Assembly (NCBI RefSeq): GCF_019393635.1
Contig: NC_057863.1
Location: forward strand, 642,913,306 to 642,977,305
Source: Dromiciops gliroides
Taxonomy: Eukaryota > Chordata > Mammalia > Microbiotheria > Microbiotheriidae
DNA: 64,000 nt
Direction of reading: 5' to 3'
Below are positions 1 through 13,130 of this stretch, one piece after another. The position numbers were made by a program, and so were the translations under genes. How positions within the stretch are numbered: position 1 is the stretch's first letter; every line of letters starts with the position of its first letter. The notes below the pieces were generated by a model. It was not told the origin of the DNA. It worked only from the letters and a program-made list of their open reading frames with translations, and searched no databases.

Positions 1-2424
1 GAGCTGGGGGAGGGGGCTGGAGCTGGGGGGAAGGGGCTGGGGGTGGGGGAGGGGGCTGGCTACAGAGCTGTGGGACTCACCTGCAAATCCCAACAGGGAT
101 AACTAGGGCTAGTGACAGAGCATTTTAATGTCTCACAAGGTACTTATCTCCTTTGAGCCTCACTGCCAGCAGGGGAGGTAGGGATGAGAATGATCCTATT
201 TTAAAGAGGAAGAGTCTGAGGCTGAGCCTGGGAGAGGGAAGATCCTGCTATTCTCCGGGAGGCTGCTGGAGTGGGGAGCAGGAGGGAGGACAAAGCCGGG
301 CCCTGGGAGAGATGGAGCTAAGAACCGTGTGGCTTCTTCCTTTGGGCGGCCAGGGGGCTGGTTGGGCCCTCCGATTTGGGCCGGGGTCAGTGAAGGTATG
401 TCAGGAATGGAGAGAGCACTGGTACGGGCATCTCAGGCTCCACCCAGGCCAGCCCCTCCACTGGGAGATGGCTCCCCTGGCCTGGCCTGGCCCAGCCCAG
501 TGGGGAAGCCCTCGCTCCTGGCTCCCAGCTTCCCGGCCCAGGATGCCACCTCAGCAGCTAACAGGATGATGGGAACACCAGATGCAGCCCATCTCCTGCT
601 AGGTGGAAAGCCCCTGAACTAAGGACAGGCCATTTTTGTCAGCCAAGTTACTTTATTCTTGGGTAGGGAATTCCCGTTTGTTGCTAATTAAACTACAAGT
701 TGATTAGCTGAGGAAAACCTTTAATTAGCCCTTGACATAATTCAGGGAAATTATAGCCTCTTCTCCTCTCCCCTCTCCCCCATCAGAGCTTACTTCTTAC
801 TGGCTGGAGAGAATCCATGCCCAGCCCTTTCTAAGGGGCTCTGAGAGGCTCCCCGGGAACCTTCCTGCAGGGGGACCCTCTGAGGCCATCAATACCTCCA
901 GCTTCTACGTGGGGGGTTTAGGAACGCTTCCCAGAGATCTTAACATGTAAAGCAGGGCCCTGTCCTCAAGAGAGGACGGATGCAGGGACGCACACACGAA
1001 CATCCACGTGTTGGAGAAGCCCACGGTTCACCTTCCTCACCAAAGGCTCCCAGCACACCCACTACCCAGGACTCCTCACCGTTCAAGTCAAGCCTAACCA
1101 GGTTCACTGCCATGATCTGGTCTGAACGCTTCTCTGCAAACTTATCTCCCCCATTCCTCCTACATGCACTTTCCATTCCACGGGAACCCAGCCAGGGCTG
1201 GTAGCTGCTGACTGTCCCTCCATTCCCATGGCCACCACTGGTGTGGCAAAAGTCGGCAGCTTGGGCTCTATGGGCAGCCCAGGAGCCACAGGCTGGGGCC
1301 TCCATTGGCTCCAGTTCAGAGTCATTTCTTGGCAACCTCAGCCAAGCCCGGCTAACAAGAAAAGGCTCCCTGGGGAGAGTCACTGAGGAGATGAGCAGGA
1401 GGGCCAGGGACTGGCTGGGAGGACTGGGCGGTGAGGGGCACAAGAACCTTGTAATTCCAGAGCATTCAGGCCAAGCTCTTAGCTTCCCTCACGATAAACA
1501 ACAATGCTGGGAAATACTCCATGGGGACAGAAGGATCTCACTTTACAGAGGAAGAAGCTGAGGTATGGGGCCCGGCTGGCCTGTCCCAAGGGCTTGGGGC
1601 ACTGAGGGGCCCGGCAGACCCAGCTCTACTCCTCCCGCTCCCCCAGCAAGTGATGTGGGGCTGGGGAAGGAGAGGAAGCCCAGGTGACCCAAGACATAAC
1701 CAATCCTGCTTCATGAAGCAGCAGATTCCCGGCTGGGAGAAGGAAGAGGAGAAAGGAGCTGGCCCGGGCACCCAGAGTTCCTGCAGAGGTAAGCTGAGAC
1801 GGGGCTGGGCGCTACATACTGGAGGCCTAAGGCTCATAGGTACCCATTTTTTTCCATGGGCAACTTAGGAAGGCAGGGTGGATGAGGTGGTGGGAATATC
1901 GAATGATGAAAAACACCCCCGCTGCATGGCAGGGAAAAGGGGAGGTCCCTGGGGTCCGAATACCAGGGCAGACAGGCCCTGGCCTGGCCAGGACGCTCCC
2001 CACACAGAGCTCAAAGTGTCCTCCAGCTGGCTGGGCAGCAGAGCTCTGAGCTCCAGCAACATCCTCCACACTGTCCCAGTGGCGGCAGACTCAGAGGCCG
2101 AGAGCTCTGACTCTTCTCAGAGAGTGTGGAAGGGCAGCTGTGATTCCTTAATTCAGAAACCAGCTGGAGCCTTAAAGGCCAGAGATGGTCAATGAGTCCA
2201 GCCGAGGACCGGCCCTGAATGGGAAGTGGGAAGAAGTCCCATTTCCCCTGACACCGACATATACGGGAGATGGCTTCCTGCTGGCCAGGTCGATAATGAC
2301 CACACTAGATCACAGCTGGGGTAATGGGAACACCAGCTGGCCGGGGACACCCCTGAGGCCAGGGGATGGGAATGGAGCGGGAAATACGGGACAGCATCAG
2401 CAAAATGGGTGCCAGTAGGGGTGC

Positions 2425-2655
2425 CTGGCAAGGTGGCCCAGTGGATAGAGAGCTGGGCCCAGAGTCAGAAAGGCCCAAGTTCAAGTCTGACTTCAGACAC
2501 TTACTAGCTGTGTGACCCGAGGCAAGTTACTTAACCCTTGCCTACATAAAACTGGAGAAGGAAATGGCAAACCACTCCAGTATCTCTGCCCAGAAAACCC
2601 CACGGGCAGTTGCTCCACTCGGTCACAAAGAATCAGACACGACTTACAACAATGG
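2425..2655 (+). mobile_element. CORE-SINE copy with RTE-like 3' tail
   Basis: The head 'ggtggcccagtggatagag' and the text around 'gttcaagtc' are SINE-like. The 3' part (an 'actggagaaggaaatggcaa' region, then 'cacaaagaatcagacacgac' and 'ttacaacaa') differs from the short young SINEs of this window. It has the ending shared with RTE-type LINEs, which are thought to mobilise this class in marsupials. Confidence 0.7.
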
Positions 2656-3129
2656 CTGCCCTGAGAAGGAGACTCAGCTGGGGTCCTATGGGTTATCCAA
2701 GCCCCAGTGACATAGCAGTTAGGGTTCTAGGGTATCATGTCAGAGTGCTGGATGACGCCACTCCGTCTCCCCAAGGGGATATCCCAGCTCCCAGGGGGTC
2801 ACTCTGACTTGGTCTTGTCCAAGACCTGGGCCTCTGAACTAAGGATATGAACAATGAATGACTCTGGAGCAGGGCCAGCCCCATGACTCCTGGAGCCCTC
2901 GAACGGGGTGCAGATGGGAGCCCTGAGAGATGATTCAGGGAAGGACTTGGTCATGACCTCCTCTTCCCACTAGGGAACATCATCCGTCCATTCTCCAAAG
3001 CTCCACCCAAAAGTCCTCCCACAGGATGTAACCCCCCCTCCCACAAGCACCAGACAGAAATGAGTTAAGGAGGATAACTGGCTGGGGGTCCAAGTCTGCC
3101 TCTGCTGCCTCAGACAACCCCAGAGCCCT

Positions 3130-3255
3130 ATTTCATATTGTTGTCCAGAGGCAAGAGTCTGACTCCAGTGCTCTGGGTTCAAATTCTACCTCTTGTCAGT
3201 CACATCAAGGAAGCTCCTTGGCCTCTGGGTGTGGGTATTTCATCAGTGGAATGAA
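3130..3255 (+). repeat. MIR-like relic
   Basis: Weak match to the MIR text: 'gttcaaattctacctcttg', then a degraded 'cctctgggtgtgg...catcagtgga' where the splice-like 'cagtttcctcatctgtaaaatg' would be. Old and eroded. Confidence 0.4.
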
Positions 3256-5449
3256 GGGGAGGGGCTGGAACTAGGTAGCCCCAAGGCTGGCCTGTCCTCA
3301 TCTCTAATCCCAAATTCCCAGTAGATTGGAAGCAGCCCCTGAAGCTGGGCTCCTAGGTCTTGCAGAACTCTCTGCTCCCCTTTGGTGTTTTGAAGGCTCT
3401 GGGGAAGCATTGGTGGAGCGGAGGGAGCCATCACCAGTTTCTCTTCTCACCTGGCCACCTCTTCAAGTTGGAGGGGCCCCTGTTTGATCACTGCTGGGCT
3501 TGGGCCCCAAGCTGAGAGCACCCCAAAGAAAGCCAGAGCTTTGCTTCCAGGCTTGGAGGGGGCCCTAGGCCCGGCACTTCTGCCTCCTTCCCCATCCCTC
3601 CCCTTTGTGGCCACTGCAGACAGAAGGGGCCTCACTCCATCTAAACCTGATCCAGACCCAAACACTGTTATTAAGCAGGGCCGAGTCATAGAGAAGCCTA
3701 GAAAAGGAATAAAGCAGAGGGAGCCCAAAGGATGGACCCATGAGAGCCACACCTGCCTTACCTGCTAGATGTCTCCCGGCCTGCCCCTGAAGGAAGGCGG
3801 TTCAGGGCTATCCCTGGAGCCTGAGTCTCCAGCAAGCCTCTCTGGCCCTGGCCTTCCCCTCTTCCTGCTCTGGGCTTCCAGAGGTAGAAGCAACCCGGAA
3901 GGGTCTCACACCCAGCCCCAGGGCCGCGGCCCTCTCTACCGGGCTGCTTCCTAGCTGTCCATCATTTTTGGCCCTTCAACAGAACAGGTCCATAGGATGT
4001 TGGGAAGAGGTGTCAAAGCACCCAGAGATCCATGTGGCACTCTCCGGGGCCCCCCTCAGAGTCAGGGGCCTTCAGATACGCCTCCAATCCTCCAGGGAGC
4101 CCCCCTCAACCACACATAACCGCTAGGGCTTAGTACTACAGAGAGCCACATACAAGCCTGGAGGCTGACTCCCTCCCCCACATCAGCCACCCCATACCCC
4201 TGGGACAAAAGTCCAAGGAAACCCAGGCTGGCTGCGAGACTCCGAATCAGTCCCCTTCCCCTAATTCTCAGAGCCCCGCCCAGATTTCTCTACAATGCCC
4301 AGGGGAGGCTCTAGAGCGGCCCAGGCTCCTGCTCCACGTGGGCCGTCCTAAGCAGGGCCCCCTCCTCCGCCAGCCGGGGTCCCAGAGGCAGACACCTGCC
4401 TCTCACAGGCTGGGCCCGGCAGAGCCCCGCTTCCTCCTCCGAGCCTCCTGGCACTCAGACACCCGCTGCCCACACCCTCCCGGGAAGGCCAAACTCCGCG
4501 TCCGGCAAACACCCCACCCACCCCTGCCCCGAACTCTGCTCCCCACCCCCCGCCCCCGGCCACACCCACCCATCCCAGTTCCCCGGAATTCGCGGGCCTC
4601 TCCGAGAGCTAATCTCCTCCTTCCAAAGGGGCCAGAGAGCTCCGGCACGCCGGACCCAGCCCAGACGCCGGGCGGCCAGACACCCAGCCCGTGGGTGCGA
4701 CGCCCACAAAGCCGGCGGGTAAGTCCCCACCCCGGCCTCCGCCGAGGGCGCGCACTGCCCATCCCCCACCCTCCCCAGTCAATCGGACGGATCAGGCCCC
4801 TCCGCCAGGATGCTCAGCCCCGGGGACGCAGACACCCAGGGCCATTCCCTGCCCTCAAGAGGTAAACTCGGACAAAGGCAGAAACCCATAGCGACGCGCG
4901 GGATTCCTCCCGCACCACAGGGCAGCACCTCCTTTTAGAGCGGCTCGGAGCCCGGGGAAGCGGAGGTCCCGCTCAGAGGGGGGTAAGGTGGCCTGGGGCT
5001 TCACCCCCCCCACACCCCCCCCACCCCCCCCGTATGCACACATCAGCACATACACGCGCAATGCACAGCAACACAACAACCGACACAAATACACACGCGT
5101 GCACGCAGACACCCCCCTACATGTGCACATGCACATAGGTCACATGAGCAGATCAAGTGAGGCAACATACGTGGGCAAGGGGTGTGTCTCAGATACCCCT
5201 TCCCCCAGGAATTAAGTGGGGCCAAGCCCCTCTCCCAGCACCGCGGGCTAGCGGGAGGGAGGGGGGAATGGAGGAGGGGACTCAGGCCCCTCCCCGTTCT
5301 CTGATCCGCTCACCCCTGACCCCTCGAACCCCAGCTATTCCTGGATTCCCACGATCGCCGCACCAGGTAAGGGCCCCCAGCCCCTTAAAGGTTCTGCCCC
5401 TTTGATTGTCTTAAGACCCGCTCGCTCAGGTTCTGACCTTTGACCTCCA

Positions 5450-6150
5450 TCCTGGGGTCCCCCGTTTCCCAGTAGCTCGGCCCCGCCCCCCTCCACCCAG
5501 GTGCCGACCTTTGCCTTCCCCCCATCCCGACCCCGTCACGCCCCCTTCTCCACCACCTGTCCCCGTTCCCAGGTTCTCCAACCTTGCTCTCCGATCCTCT
5601 CGGGACTCAGTCCCCTCCTCGCCACCGCTCAGCTAGCCCAGGCCAGAGCCGCCACCACGGCCGCCGCCGCCGCCATGTTGAATCCCGCACCAACATCCGG
5701 GGTTTTTCCCCCTGCCGCCCACCCGTGCCCATGGCAACCGCGACTGTTCCGGGCGTGGGGCGTGCCGGCCCTGAGCCGACACGCCCACCAAAGGGGCTGC
5801 AGATTTGCCTCGGCCCTCCCCCGCCACACGAACCGCCCAATAGGCGAGCGCCAGAGGGAAACGCCGGGCAGGAATTGGCCAATTTAGGGGATAATGGACG
5901 TGGGGGCCTCTTCCTCAGCCAACCTGCGGGCTTCCCAGATACGCTTGGTTCTATGGAGCCGCTCCCGACGCTCTTAAAGGAGAAAGGCCAGTTTTTCCGA
6001 CCCACTCCGGGGGCGGGGGCGGGAACGCTATAGGCGGGAGGAGGACGGACGTGGCTCTTTTCCCATCACGCACGCTCCGGCCTCGGAGCGCCCCCCTGCG
6101 GCTGAGGCGGAGACTTGCTCCGAGCGCGCGGAAGAAGGCGGGGAAGAGAC
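5450..6150 (-). promoter_or_regulatory. PAK4: CpG-island promoter, probably PAK4
   Basis: The sequence is dense in CpG and G+C, with several CCAAT-type boxes (for example 'cccaatagg' near 5837 and 'attggccaattta' near 5874) and no clear TATA box. At 5663-5680 the minus strand reads as an ATGGCGGC-type YY1 element, which usually sits just downstream of the start site, so transcription leftwards is favoured. In human the next gene beyond ACP7 on this side is PAK4, in the same orientation as ACP7 and about 14 kb away. Here the gap is about 13 kb. The gene name rests on synteny alone. Confidence 0.5.
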
Positions 6151-6690
6151 TGGGAGGCCTGGGCGGAGCACGTATCTTTTAAAGGGGCCTCAGTCCCGCC
6201 TCCTCTCCCCCTCCCCCTTTCTCTCTGCCTTCCCTTCTCCTTCCCCCTCTTCTCTTCAGCCCCCTCCTTTCCCCTTCACTTCCCCCTTCCTCCTCCCCCC
6301 ACCCCCCCGCCAGCTGCTCCAGAGGGACCTTCGGGAGCGGGAGCGCCTCTCCCCCTCCCTCATTTTTGGAGGGGTTTAGAGGGGGGCCACCGACACCGAG
6401 CCCACCCAGCTTGGGGGCGCATGGGATGGGGCCTCAGTCTGGGCCCCAGTTTTCTCATCTGTCACATGGGGGTTGGTTAAAAGAAATGATCACAAAGCTG
6501 CCCCCTCCCCTCCAGGAGCTTGTCTGTACGTCCGGGTATAAGGAGATTAGAACACTCGTGGTGGGGGTGGGCCAGCTGGCTGGGGGTGGGGGGTGGCCAG
6601 GCCTTTGGAATTGTGCTCAAAGCAGGGAATCTGAAAGAGCCAAGGAGGGATCCCAGATGGAGAGCTGGAAGGGACCGTACGGGCTGCCCC

Positions 6691-6830
6691 CTCCTTTTAC
6701 ATTTGGAGAAACTGAGGCAAAGGTCACGTGACTTCCAGGGCCACACAGCTAGCACGTGTGTGTAAGATTGGATTTGAACTCGGCCCCAGGTCCAGAGTTC
6801 TGTGCAATGTGGCACCACCTAGTGGCTATC
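6691..6830 (-). repeat. MIR-like element
   Basis: Reverse-strand MIR text: 'tttacatttggagaaactga', then 'cacacagctagca', 'ggatttgaactc' and 'caccacctagtgg'. About 20-25% diverged by eye, so much older than the SINEs nearby. Confidence 0.65.
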
Positions 6831-6965
6831 TGTTAGAATAATTTAAAAAAAAAGAAATTCAGCTTTACTAATATTTAATACCAGGATTGACCCTGGCACT
6901 GGGGTCCAAATGAATTATTTCTCACATCCCACACCCCACCTCGATCCACAGAAAGACCCCTGCCT

Positions 6966-7127
6966 TTCTTTTTTTCTTTTTTTTTTCCCTCAGGGCAATG
7001 AAAGTTAAGTGACTTGCCCAGGGTCCCACAGCTAGAAAGGGTCAAGTGTCTGAGGTCAAATTTGAACTCAGGTCCTCCTGAATCCAGGGCCAGTGCTTTA
7101 TCCACTGCGCCATCTAGCTGCCTCCCC
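6966..7127 (-). mobile_element. tRNA-derived SINE copy
   Basis: Full head-to-tail copy on the minus strand, with a T-rich start (its A tail) and the head 'ctagctgcct' at the right end. Slightly older than most copies here ('cacagctagaaagggtc'). Confidence 0.85.
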
Positions 7128-7856
7128 CTCCTTCAATAGTCTTTAAAAAGTTTCTGCAGGTGTCACAGCACAGAGCCCCATAGCGATAGCCCACCGGAAC
7201 CCACCATAGATTACACAAAGAAAAATCAACTTGTTTAGCAGCTCAACTCGTCCCATCTCCTACGGTTGTTCAGTCTCTGAAACACCCTCTGGAGAACTCT
7301 CCTCTTAGGAATATTGCAATGAGCGGGCCTTCCCAGCAGTGGATTTGCTTCTCCAGTTCAGGTCACTGGCAGAGAAGCCCTTCTCTGTTAAAAATCTCTG
7401 ACTGAATCAATCTTAATACAATTCTAGTTTGCTTTGACAATAACTAGGTCAGGTAGTATGAGAGCTAGCTCAAACCTTAATAACGCTAACCAGAGAATTT
7501 ACATTTTAAATTGTCAAACTCAACTGAAAAATTTAAGAATTCTGAACCCAAATTTTACATGTGGCAGGTATAATTACCTAATCTTATTATAATTATTTAT
7601 TAAAAGAGCTATTTTCCTTAGGTTGCTCATCCCTCTCCTTATCTCCTCTCTTAGGGGGATGATCTTTTGCTAGGGAACTATTAACTGAACACCTTTTTTT
7701 GACCTCTGATTCACAACTGAATGTATTTAAAAGCTGCTAAAATAATTTCAGTTGTAACAAAAAGCTCTGGGATGGGATGTATAAATACATTGAATAGTCA
7801 ATTTCAAGACAGTGTAGATCAGAGAAGTTATTTATAATAAAACATGTTTGCCTTTC

Positions 7857-8014
7857 TTTTTTTTTTTTTTTTTTTTTTAGTGAGGCAATTGGGGCTAAGT
7901 GACTTGCCCAAGGTCACACAGCTAGTAAGTGTTAAGTGTCTGAGGCTGGATTTGAACTCAGGTCCTCCTGAATCCAGGGCCGGTGCTCTATCCACTGCGC
8001 CACCCAGCTGCCCC
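7857..8014 (-). mobile_element. tRNA-derived SINE copy
   Basis: Full-length copy flanked by the direct repeat 'catgtttgcctttc' (about 7843-7856 and 8015-8028), a clean target-site duplication. Confidence 0.9.
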
Positions 8015-8760
8015 CATGTTTGCCTTTCAAGACAAGTTCAACATCCAGCTGGTAATATTAAACACAAACAAGTTGGCCTTTCCCATTTAGGTAACACAAG
8101 ATATTCTACCATTTTTTCTTAACCAAAATGGAAGATGTTTCTCTTTTAGTCTTAGTAGTTAGTGGAACAACAGTTTGATCCCATAAACTGTTCCATTGGT
8201 ACCCAATTATTCTCACATTCATTTTAGGGAGGACTAAAATTTTAGGCTAAATAGTTCATGTCTTATATCCATATCTTATTATAAAAGTTTAGATGTGCTC
8301 CAGTATTAACATATAAAATAAGGGTTTGATATTGTATTTATACGGATAACCTGCCATGATTATAGAAATTTGAGATAGAAAGAAAATAGGGACATTCTAC
8401 AGTAAGGGGAAAATGCTTCTCTAACTTTATATCAGTTCCAGGCATCTAGATAGCCAATTGTATTGAGCCAGGCTTAAAGAGGAAATGTCATACTGGGTAA
8501 ATCAAGTCAGGAGAATCCTAGCTCAATCCATGCCAATCCTAGCTCATTCGGTTCTCTCAGCCTTTCCCATGGGAATTCCACCTGTATGTAATTCATGAAT
8601 GTCAATCCCTTAAAGTTACTGGCCTGATAGGATTCCTTGATGACCAAACCTGGAATCAGACTCAGAATAACAATTATAGTCCCATGAGGTCTGACAGCAA
8701 GTTCCAATAATCATAGCTTTATAGCTTTATATGGATTCCGTTATTAAGAATCACATATCA

Positions 8761-8913
8761 GGGCAGCTAGGTGACGCAGTGGATAAAGCACTGGCCCTGA
8801 ATTCAGGAGGACCTGAGTTAAAATCTGGTCTCAGATACTTGACTCTTACTCGACATGTGACCCTGGGCTAGTCATTTAACCCTCATTGCCCCACCAAAAA
8901 AAAAAAAAAAAAG
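8761..8913 (+). mobile_element. tRNA-derived SINE copy
   Basis: Full-length copy with an A tail of 17 bases, flanked by 'aatcacatatc' on both sides. Confidence 0.88.
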
Positions 8914-9213
8914 GAATCACATATCCTTGATGTCATTGAAAAAAGTCCAAGGCCTGTAATTTTATATTTCTAGAACAAGCCGCCTTTTCAGGTCAGCTTT
9001 GAAGGGGCTTCTTCCTTCTAGATCTGGTTTATAACACAAATTCTATATAAAATTGAGCCATGAGAAAAATCATTATATTAAAAACACACAATTCACCTGA
9101 AACTTGAGAGACTTTCAACTGTTGTATCATGAGGGCCTGAATTGGAAAATGAGACTTTGTCTCTCTTAATATTGTTAGATAGATGATGGTTCAAACATTT
9201 TTATAAGTAAAAT

Positions 9214-9361
9214 TCTTCTTTTTTTGGTGGAGCAATGAAGGTTAAGTGACTTGCCCAGGGTCACACAGCTAGTAAATGTCAGGTGTCTGAGGTCGGATTT
9301 AACTCAGGTCCTCCTGAATCCAGGGTAGGTGCTTTATCCACTGTGCCACTTAGCTGCCCCC
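9214..9361 (-). mobile_element. tRNA-derived SINE copy
   Basis: Full-length reverse copy with the tail variant 'ggtggagcaatgaagg'. It is flanked by 'tataagtaaaa'. Confidence 0.88.
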
Positions 9362-10055
9362 TATAAGTAAAACTTTTAATCCAATTGGGAAAATTGTGTC
9401 ACATTTTTCACTGACATCTCCCACTCATCATATTATCACGATGAAAAAATTTTATAGGGTAATCTCTTATAAGCTAAATAACCCACCAATGTGTAAGGCT
9501 TCATGGTCTCCATTACTTGTGATTCAAATGACAATTCGAAATGATCCCTCACTATACTCGAATGTATAACTTAATCAAAAATCAATAGGGTTCATCTTCT
9601 TTTTTTGTACTTGCCCTTATCAGTGGACTTTGATGTGAGAAGGAAGACAGGATCATAGCAGCCTTAGTTCTATTTAATTTCAGGCATGATTCATAGGCAG
9701 CCAGTTGTAAGAAAGGATGTCACAGCCAGGCTCAGAATTAACCTTATTTATCAAGATGGGGATCTGTCACGGGAATGCTACCTTCACCTTCGCAAGGTCA
9801 TTCTCTCGGCTTTCCAGGGGACAGGCACCCACCTGTGTCAGTGCTCAGGCTACAGGGGCATATGGTGTTTCCCAGCAGCCTTCATGAGGGGTCAGACACC
9901 AATAGCAGCAAGTTAAAGTCCCAAGAGGCTCTTCCTCAAACAGAAGAATTTCAGTTTAGGGCTAGATAATTGTTATTTCTCTCCTACGTTAGCCTCAAAA
10001 TTTCATTTGGAATTTTTAAAGTGTTCACAAATTTCATCTATTCACAACCATCATT

Positions 10056-10241
10056 TCACTCCAACCCCCTTTGGTCTGCCCATAAAGCCAAAGAGAGAAT
10101 ATCAGACCCTTTGCAGAATACAGTGAGATGAGAATCCATGTAGCCAAGTAGGCCATATCTGGGCACAATTTCCTTGGTGAAAACCATGGTACCAGAGAGA
10201 GAGGTGGCTTGAGAACCAGGGAATAGTTCAACCTTGGTCAA
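10056..10241 (-). mobile_element. Endogenous retrovirus fossil, integrase-like pol piece
   Basis: The minus-strand frame carries a stretch resembling the integrase core of gammaretrovirus-like pol (VELFP, then EIVPRYGL about 19 residues on). The element is broken and old. SINEs that are themselves old enough to carry differences have landed around it (9214, 10839, 12636). The surrounding AT-rich block from about 7.1 to 15.3 kb may be the rest of the same provirus, but I could not define two matching LTRs, so only this piece is called. Confidence 0.45.
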
Positions 10242-10838
10242 AGGCTGACTTGAGCACAGTAATAATTGTTTTTTCCCAAGTGCTCAAAGAGCAAGTTAGA
10301 AGATGGCCACCAATGGATGTGACTTGAAAGGCAAGCTGATTAAAAGCTACACAAGTTGGACAAATGGTTGTTATGCAAGTTGCCCCCGGGGTAGTGTCTG
10401 GAGTAACCCACCCTTTCTATTATCCTTTGGGTGCCACAATGACCCCATCCCCTGTCCCCAGCCCCATGAACTAAAAAAGTCTACCTGGGGTGGAGCCTTC
10501 CTCAGTCACCCAGACCCAAGAGCACTGGTGAGCCTTGTACTGCTGTTTCTACTTCTTCATCACAAGTTTATACATAGTGAGTAGACACCCACTCATTTCT
10601 CCAATTTGGGTAGAGTTCCTCAAAACAGCAGTGCTGCAGAATTTCACAACAGTCTTCCAGCAGGGCTCATCATCCCAAGGAACCCCACAGACAAGGAAGA
10701 TTTTTACCATGCTTTTGTCCCAACCATAAGTCATTTACTATCTTCGTTATCCTTCTCTTCTAGTCTCAGATATTGGCAGCCTAAAAGATTCTCTGCCATT
10801 CTTCTCACTGTAGTAAGTTACTCTTATGAATCTCTTCA

Positions 10839-10995
10839 CTCTTTTTTTTTTTTTTTGGTGGTGAGGCAGTTGGGGTTAAGTGACTTGCCCAGGGTCACAC
10901 AGCTAGTAAGTGTTAAGTGTCTGAGGCCGGATTTGAACTCAGATCCTCCTGAATCCAGGGTCAGTGCTCTATCCACTGCACCACCTAGCTGCCCC
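10839..10995 (-). mobile_element. tRNA-derived SINE copy
   Basis: Full-length reverse copy with an 18-base T run, flanked by short repeats of 'ttcactctt'. Confidence 0.88.
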
Positions 10996-12289
10996 TCAAG
11001 ATTCACTCTTAATGAAACACTGAACAGTTTTCTCTAAGGCAACTTCCATTTTGATGCTTATTGACTGTAAACTTTTACAAAGTTTCCATGTTTTCCAAAA
11101 CTGTAGTTTCCCTGTTAGGAATTTTTTATGTTTGCTTCTCATCAAAAGAAGAGCTAATTTCCTAATGGTTATCAATGAACAGAAATGCTTGTTACAGTCA
11201 TTTAACTGAATTCACCTAAGTGAAGTAGAGTTCAATAATTTTAAAATCTCAACTTCCACAAAAAGCCATTCAAGTGCCAAGAGTTCAAATTTCAAGGCCC
11301 AATATCATCAATATGCTCCTGCTTCAATATCTATATTTGACAATGATTCGAATGGGAAAGATCCTTGTATTTGAAGTAGAACAGTTTCTTGTTTTCAAGT
11401 TTCTATTTTTATTAAAAGAGCTTTTGACTTCATATGGAGTTAACAGGAATTGCGCTACTTAAAACTATCTGATGGAGCTTGTACTTTTCCCCTATTTCCT
11501 TTCCGATCACTCAAAATTAAGTCCATTTATTTGGGTTTGTTTTTTGTTTTTAACCCAGCTTATTGTAAGAGATCATTTAGTATAGATTCCAAATCACTGT
11601 TTGTTTTATGACTTTGCAAGCTTCCAGCATCTGATAAGAATTTCTTTTACATTGTAAGTTCCTTATTTTCATCCTAGAAAATGTTTATTTGTCCTGAAAT
11701 AATACAAGTTCTGCTTTTCCCTCTTGAAATGTCAGTATTAAAAAAGTCAGTATTTTATACTTTTATAAGCCATAATATATATGCTCATTGTGACTCGATC
11801 TTTTCAAATCTGAGCACCCTCCATCATTTATTTATGATTGATCATTTATTTATGATTGATCATTTATGGCTTTCCATGATGTTTAGACTGGCCACCCCGG
11901 CTTTCCAAGCCACTATCACTTGCAGGATGCTCAAAAATGGCCTTGGTGTGGCTGTAATCAGCCCTAATACAATGAAAGTGACTAAGGACCTATCTATCCA
12001 ATTAAATGCCTATATCCCACAGGCTCTGCAGGGGCATCTCCATGCCCTACTCCTCCAGTCACAGGCCCATTGCCCTTTCCCCTTTTTTATGTAAACTAAA
12101 CCATTAGGGTTTAGGAAATAGGGATCCCTGTCTAGAAGAGTCAAGTGGTTCAATCCCCTTCAGGCTTCCCAGAGATCAAGTCTCAGTCTTATAAGACTAA
12201 AAGATCCCCCTCACTTCCAAGAAACCCTAACTGGTGGCACCCTCTATTAGGTGTGCAGATACTTCATTTATTCCTATATCTATCTTTAA

Positions 12290-12322
12290 AAAAAAAAAAT
12301 ATATATATATATATATATATTC
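12290..12322. repeat. A-run and (AT)n microsatellite
   Basis: Twelve A bases run directly into about ten AT units. Confidence 0.9.
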
Positions 12323-12635
12323 TTGTTTAATTCTGTCTTCAATAATTCTTTCCCTAATTTACTATAGCCTCATTTGTACAATTTGGACTTATTTCACTAA
12401 TCAATTGATTTCAACACAAGTTTTACTGTGTTTCTAATTGATCTAAACAATTGATTTAAACAAACGGTAGTAATATCATTAAGTTTAACTTACCTTCGGC
12501 TGCTTTCTGATTTCAAAACAAGTTTCCTTTTTCTCGGAGCACTTTGGGATTCACTTTCAGTCAGGAATCCCGGTCAGGACTTGCTTGGTACCCTTGTAAA
12601 CAACAGAAGAGTAAATGAACCCCGGTTCTACCCAC

Positions 12636-12785
12636 TTTTTTTTTTTTTTAGTGAGGCAATGGGGGTTAAGTGACTTGCCCAGGGTCACACAGCTAGTAAG
12701 TGTTATGTGTCTGATACCGGATTTGAACTCAGGTATCTCCTGAATCCGGGCCGGTGCTCTATGCACTGTGCTACCTAGCTGCCCC
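12636..12785 (-). mobile_element. tRNA-derived SINE copy
   Basis: Full-length reverse copy, head at 12785. It has drifted in the middle ('tgataccgg', 'caggtatctcctgaatccggg'). Confidence 0.88.
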
Positions 12786-13088
12786 TCTGAATTCCTATTT
12801 CACCGAAAATCTACTGAACGCATCCCGCAACTAATAAGATAGTTCTTAAAATACAAACTTCAACTTTAAATCAATCTCATGTCATTTAAAAGGTCCCTTT
12901 TAAGGAATAATGGATCTTCTATTTGTTGTTTTCATTAAACACTACTGTATTTGGTAGTACTCCATAAGCTCATCAAAATATTTTATAAAAAACTTCTAGA
13001 TTTAATTTCAGAAAAGAAAGAAATTTAATTATTCCTTTCTCACAAATTTAGTTTCCAATCTTTTTTCTGATCTTAGTTTTCAATTAAT

Positions 13089-13130
13089 TTCTCTCTCTCT
13101 CTCTCTCTCTTTCTCTTTCTCTATCTATCT
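13089..13130. repeat. (CT)n microsatellite
   Basis: Mostly perfect CT repeat, drifting into CTTT and CTAT units at the right end. Confidence 0.85.

Larger units (their letters stand above)
1..4300. other. Non-coding, probably PAK4 first intron
   Basis: I see no convincing exon here. The first 60 bases are a G-rich low-complexity tract of repeated 'gggggctgg' text. The rest is unique GC-moderate sequence with one SINE and one MIR-like relic, listed separately. In human 19q13.2 the gene next to ACP7 on this side is PAK4, transcribed in the same direction as ACP7 and starting with a long non-coding first intron. By that synteny this stretch would be PAK4 intron on the minus strand. That is inference, since no PAK4 coding exon is visible. 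Confidence 0.35.

Noticed and set aside
4711-5372. Strong plus-strand donor-like sites (gtaagt at 4719, gtaagg at 5367) in the CpG-rich area
   Set aside because: No plus-strand coding exon or acceptor partner is visible; one or two donors alone do not support a gene.
1-6150. PAK4 coding exons
   Set aside because: No kinase or PBD motif found on the minus strand; only the promoter is inferred.
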